From assembly GCF_001678675.1 (NCBI RefSeq), contig NZ_LZRN01000007.1, positions 91,477-155,476 of the forward strand: DNA of 64,000 bases, written 5' to 3'. Origin of the DNA: Gelidibacter algens. GTDB lineage: Bacteria; Bacteroidota; Bacteroidia; Flavobacteriales; Flavobacteriaceae. Below are positions 63,892-64,000 of the stretch, in pieces. Position numbers and translations under genes: made by a program. Every line of letters begins with the position of its first letter. The first letter of the stretch is position 1. The notes under the pieces are model-generated. The model was not told the origin of the DNA. It made no database searches and was given only the letters and a program-made list of their open reading frames with translations.

Positions 63892-64000
63892 ATGATCAAG
63901 TTCATAAGAGGAAAATCAGAGTTTGCGGCGAGCTTATTGCTTTTTATTTTTACAATCACAACGGCTGAACTATGCGCAAAAAAAATAATTGAAATACGTC
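63892..64000 (+). CDS. Start of an unidentified protein, 3' partial
   Basis: ATG at 63892 opens a frame that runs off the right edge: MIKFIRGKSEFAASLLLFIF, TITTAELCAKKIIEIR. A hydrophobic N-terminal segment suggests a signal peptide or membrane anchor. It would be the gene of the next cassette, about 150 bp after the presumed boundary at 63741. Too little to name. Confidence 0.4.
   Translation, partial: MIKFIRGKSEFAASLLLFIFTITTAELCAKKIIEIR

Noticed and set aside
1..64000. CRISPR array or restriction/defence island
   Set aside because: No regularly spaced short direct repeats and no cas or restriction genes were seen in any part of the window.

Overview
The window is about 36-38% GC chromosomal DNA from a gliding marine-type flavobacterium (Bacteroidota, Flavobacteriaceae). 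The evidence is gldD and gldE, a secreted protein with a type IX secretion C-terminal sorting tail, Bacteroidota promoters (TAnnTTTG at -7, sometimes with TTG or TTTG at -33), a 29-residue Cox24/mS38-like basic protein behind HU, and many SusC-free outer-membrane barrels and lipoproteins. I cannot name the genus from the sequence alone.

Layout. 1-2.0 kb: the end of an S24/LexA-like regulator, overlapping an exonuclease/GIY-YIG fusion. 2.0-3.7 kb: a DUF2147 gene and a barrel gene, with a partial tandem duplication of the DUF2147 3' end. 4.1-11.3 kb: an operon of a very long TPR/MORN-repeat protein and two DUF3857 transglutaminase-like proteins. 11.4-13.9 kb: fasciclin protein and a frameshifted membrane protein, then tRNA-Leu. 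14.2-19.9 kb: prs-rplY, pth, a frameshifted MORN gene and a PiT-PhoU-like phosphate transporter. 20.0-26.7 kb: a TetR-TolC-adaptor-RND efflux operon whose promoter lies inside an inverted-repeat operator. 26.8-33.6 kb: polyprenyl synthase and the 2-oxoglutarate dehydrogenase genes sucA and odhB, separated by an ORF6N gene. 33.6-35.5 kb: a NarL-type response regulator beside three identical 7-2-7 palindromes, three stem-loops at constant spacing, and two paralogous micro-ORFs (33 and 35 residues). 35.6-40.2 kb: TatD, asparaginase, tRNA-Ser and an ExbB/ExbD energising operon. 41-55.4 kb: rpoN, asnS, a T9SS cargo, an MMPL-type exporter, a DUF5686-type barrel, frr-pyrH, gldD-gldE-ssb and mutY. 55.5-57.7 kb: HU, the Cox24-like gene and an RNase E/G gene.

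From 57.7 kb to the end the window is accessory DNA: a lipoprotein with a toxin-like C-terminal domain and an adjacent small membrane protein, a 163-bp duplicated fragment of the RNase G gene ending exactly at the left end of an IS21-family element, and, beyond the element, what looks like an integron-type gene cassette. That cassette's first ten bases are the reverse complement of the start of its own 3' attC-like structure. No integrase is visible here.

The two most promising unexplained items are the palindrome/stem-loop/micro-ORF units next to the response regulator (33.6-34.3 kb) and the cassette-like array at the right end (62.9-64 kb). Three genes (2.4, 13.2 and 17.2 kb) carry small frame changes, two of them in homopolymer runs, so read-level confirmation is needed for those.
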